A stretch of DNA of 64,000 nucleotides from Globodera rostochiensis (taxonomy: Eukaryota; Nematoda; Chromadorea; Rhabditida; Heteroderidae), in NCBI GenBank assembly GCA_018350325.1, contig JAEVLN010000004.1, positions 2,232,001 through 2,296,000 on the forward strand, in the 5' to 3' direction. The notes under the pieces are model-generated. The model ran no database searches. It was not told the DNA's origin and saw only the letters and a list, made by a program, of their open reading frames with translations. Shown in pieces: positions 60,849 to 64,000 of this stretch (the first letter of the stretch is position 1; every line of letters begins with the position of its first letter). The position numbers and the translations under genes were made by a program.

Positions 60849-62821
60849 CCCACTTCTTTCCATCCAGCAGATCGCCGGTCCAAATCCTCTCCCACTCGAC
60901 GCATATTTTCACATCGACCGACCCCACCGTCAAAAGCACTTTCATCTCTTTCCCCACCACCGCCGGAGCAGTTCATTCGCACCATCCCTAAACCAATAAA
61001 TAACATACTCAAAACAAATGCAATGAAATTGTTGTGACTACTTATTAAGTGTTTTGTTGTCTCCTCATCATTCCGAGTCGCACAATGAATGAATTGGTGT
61101 CCGATCGGTTTAAGTCTCTCAGATTATTCAAAAGCGTAAAGCGAATACTGAAAACAAAAACAATTAGCACCCTTTGCTTTTTTAGTCCACAAATTTGCTA
61201 ACACAAATCGTTCGTTTTCTGTTAATTATGCAAAAGAGAAAGATGAATCCAAACCATGGGAGGTTCATAGTTTTTTATTGAGATAATAATTGAAAACAAT
61301 TATTCCTTTTTTGAGGTGCGCCTTTTCGTATCATTTCGGCTTAAACCCCCCCCCCCCCCCAATTCGTGTTCATCGAATGTTTCTTTCATTTCGCTTCCCC
61401 CCCCCCCCCCCACCAAATGCGTTTTACCCCATTTTCACCATTTCTAACGCTTTGTCCTCCTCCGGTTGGTTCTTCTCTCTTTGTTTTTTCGTTCCTTTTC
61501 GCTTTCCCTCCAGCCAACGGGGAGGGGAGGCCGGCACAAAATTTAATATTCCAAATTAACGGGAAGTCGTAAAGCAATCAACCACTTTTTTTGTACACAC
61601 ATACATATAAATTAATCACGCAAAATTAAATATACCAATTTTGCGTTGCTTAATATGTACAACACAACACATTCATTCATCAATGCTTTCCTTAATCAAA
61701 TCGGTTGTCGGCAAATGCATGGAATGTCTTACATTTTGTGTTATACGCATAGAATGAGTGCCTTCGATACCTCCCGCAGACTTTTCTCGCGCTCTCACCG
61801 CCTCTATACATTGCATATGATTCACATCACATTCCGCCTTCCTTACACACACACACAGCACACACAGCCATTCAGCTTCCAAAATTTCACGAAAATCCGG
61901 TTGGAAGCGAAGTGGTGAGAGCAATCCCTCCCCCCCCCCCCCTATTAGCGCTCGAGGGGAGTGATCGACCACTTTTGGGGAGGGGCGAGGGGGGGGGGGC
62001 TTTTTTTCTTTGTTTCTTGCTTTCTTCCTCCCTTTTATTCATGCCTTTATCGAATGACTCCCCAAACAAAAAACGTATAATTTTTCTACTTCAAAATGTT
62101 TTTATGGATGAATCGCCGTTGCCTTTACGAACAAATTTTGACGGGAACTTTACAAACTATTTAACGAAAAATAATTTTTTCCCGAGGAAAAAACCCATAT
62201 TCCTGCAATTTGGCGTGCCCCCCGCCCAAATAAATTAAAATTTCATTTAAAAAACGCATTGAAAGCGCTTGATAATGAGTGATTTTTGCTAACAATAACA
62301 GCTTATGATGTCATTGGAACATTTTATTGTCGGTTATTTCCAATATACTTACTCTTTTTTATGTTAGATCTTTCGTTCAATGTACGTCATCTCCGTGAAT
62401 GTATGCTGATCAACTAACTGCTGGGAGATCATCGATCAATTTGCTGATTGAAAAATCGGAGGAAATTGTCGTTTAATTGCTCTTCTACTACCAACGCAAA
62501 GCGTCGATTGACGGGTTTGTGTGTCTTTAGGCAACAGTTTCGGGGTGTGCACTCCCTCCGGTCCCCCCCCACCCTTCTCTCTCTTGAGGACGATCCAAAA
62601 TAGCCTCCGCAATGATCGATTTTGCCCTCAATGGAAACTTTTTTGTCTTCTTTCTCTATGATAATGACAAATTTGCGCGCAATTCGTCCCCATATAATCG
62701 TTTTTTTAGGAACGGGACGCCTACAATTGCATTCTCTTCGTCTCTGTGTCGTTTTGTTGCCGTCGTCGTCACCCGTCTCCCTGTCCTCGCCCCCGCCCTC
62801 TTCTCGCTGGGCATTGAGTGA

Positions 62822-64000
<1,179 letters not shown>

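Larger units (their letters stand above)
56010..62821. other. 6.8 kb region without supported genes, rich in C tracts
   Basis: The left part, to about 56700, is AT-rich and holds a segment near 56137-56190 related to the inside of the 9.2 kb transposon. From 57.3 kb, long C runs appear repeatedly on the plus strand (57313, 57515, 57700, 58285, 59737, 60230, 60330, 60670, 60816, 61347, 61400, 61930). Plus-strand ORFs of 70-165 residues follow pyrimidine-rich DNA and show no family. The last 200 bp contain the PPP1R16 5' leader, with a TTTTTTTAG acceptor at about 62710. This may be its promoter region. Confidence 0.45.

Overview
This is a window of a nuclear genome, almost certainly from a nematode, and most plausibly a plant-parasitic tylenchid of the cyst-nematode type. 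Genes are small and cut by many short introns, with splice acceptors of TTTTAG/TTTCAG type. Many start codons sit a few bases after an acceptor-like site, as expected for spliced-leader trans-splicing. The gene set fits a nematode: a divergent ubiquitin-like/S27a fusion, a membrane-tailed trehalase and a multi-ShKT secreted protein. Four introns use GC-AG borders where family alignment leaves no GT alternative. I recall elevated GC-AG usage being reported for potato cyst nematodes, but the genus is an inference. There are no bacterial features, CRISPR arrays or rRNA, and I recognised no tRNA.

Layout. 0.5-8.8 kb: Ral GTPase (-), a doubtful small ORF, then a 4 kb gap and delta-COP (-). 9.2-10.3 kb: a complete hAT-like non-autonomous element with 8-bp target duplication, carrying a nested palindrome. 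10.5-13 kb: a divergent pair, ubiquitin-conjugating enzyme (-) and CDK1 (+). 13.2-15 kb: Tim10 (-), with a mariner-like MITE in an intron, 208 bp downstream of the Ub-like/S27a fusion (-). 15.6-18.5 kb: trehalase (-). 19.2-22.6 kb: a secreted repeat protein of about 909 residues (-) that I do not recognise. 23-27.6 kb: ANGEL/CCR4-type nuclease (-), a possible small secreted protein and COX4 (-). 29.9-32.1 kb: a five-ShKT-domain protein (+). 32.3-36.4 kb: mitochondrial pyruvate carrier 2, Rab2 and a small charged protein (all -). 36.9-37.8 kb: Sec61-beta (+). 38.6-45.5 kb: a large Ig/FN3 transmembrane protein (-). 45.5-53 kb: gene-poor DNA with many G tracts. 53-55.1 kb: four-TM MARVEL protein (+) and complex III subunit 9 (-), convergent. 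55.5-62.8 kb: mostly non-coding with C tracts and two possible tiny ORFs. 62.8-64 kb: start of a PPP1R16-type ankyrin protein (+), cut by the window edge.

Most recognised genes are housekeeping: vesicle traffic (Ral, Rab2, delta-COP), translocon, mitochondrial import and respiration (Tim10, COX4, QCR9, MPC2), cell cycle and ubiquitin. The lineage-specific interest lies in the repeat protein at 19-22.6 kb and the ShKT protein at 30-32 kb, both predicted extracellular. The repeat protein combines a signal-peptide exon, an intron filled by a 40-bp minisatellite, about 30 in-frame modules of three lengths (36, 51, 57 bp) and a cysteine-containing C-terminal region. That architecture suits a locus that changes length quickly.

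Several genes carry single-base frame or splice-site defects (trehalase, Ig/FN3 gene, delta-COP, QCR9). Together with the many homopolymers, residual assembly indels are the likeliest cause. Exon joins below were made by eye from splice signals, frame and family similarity.
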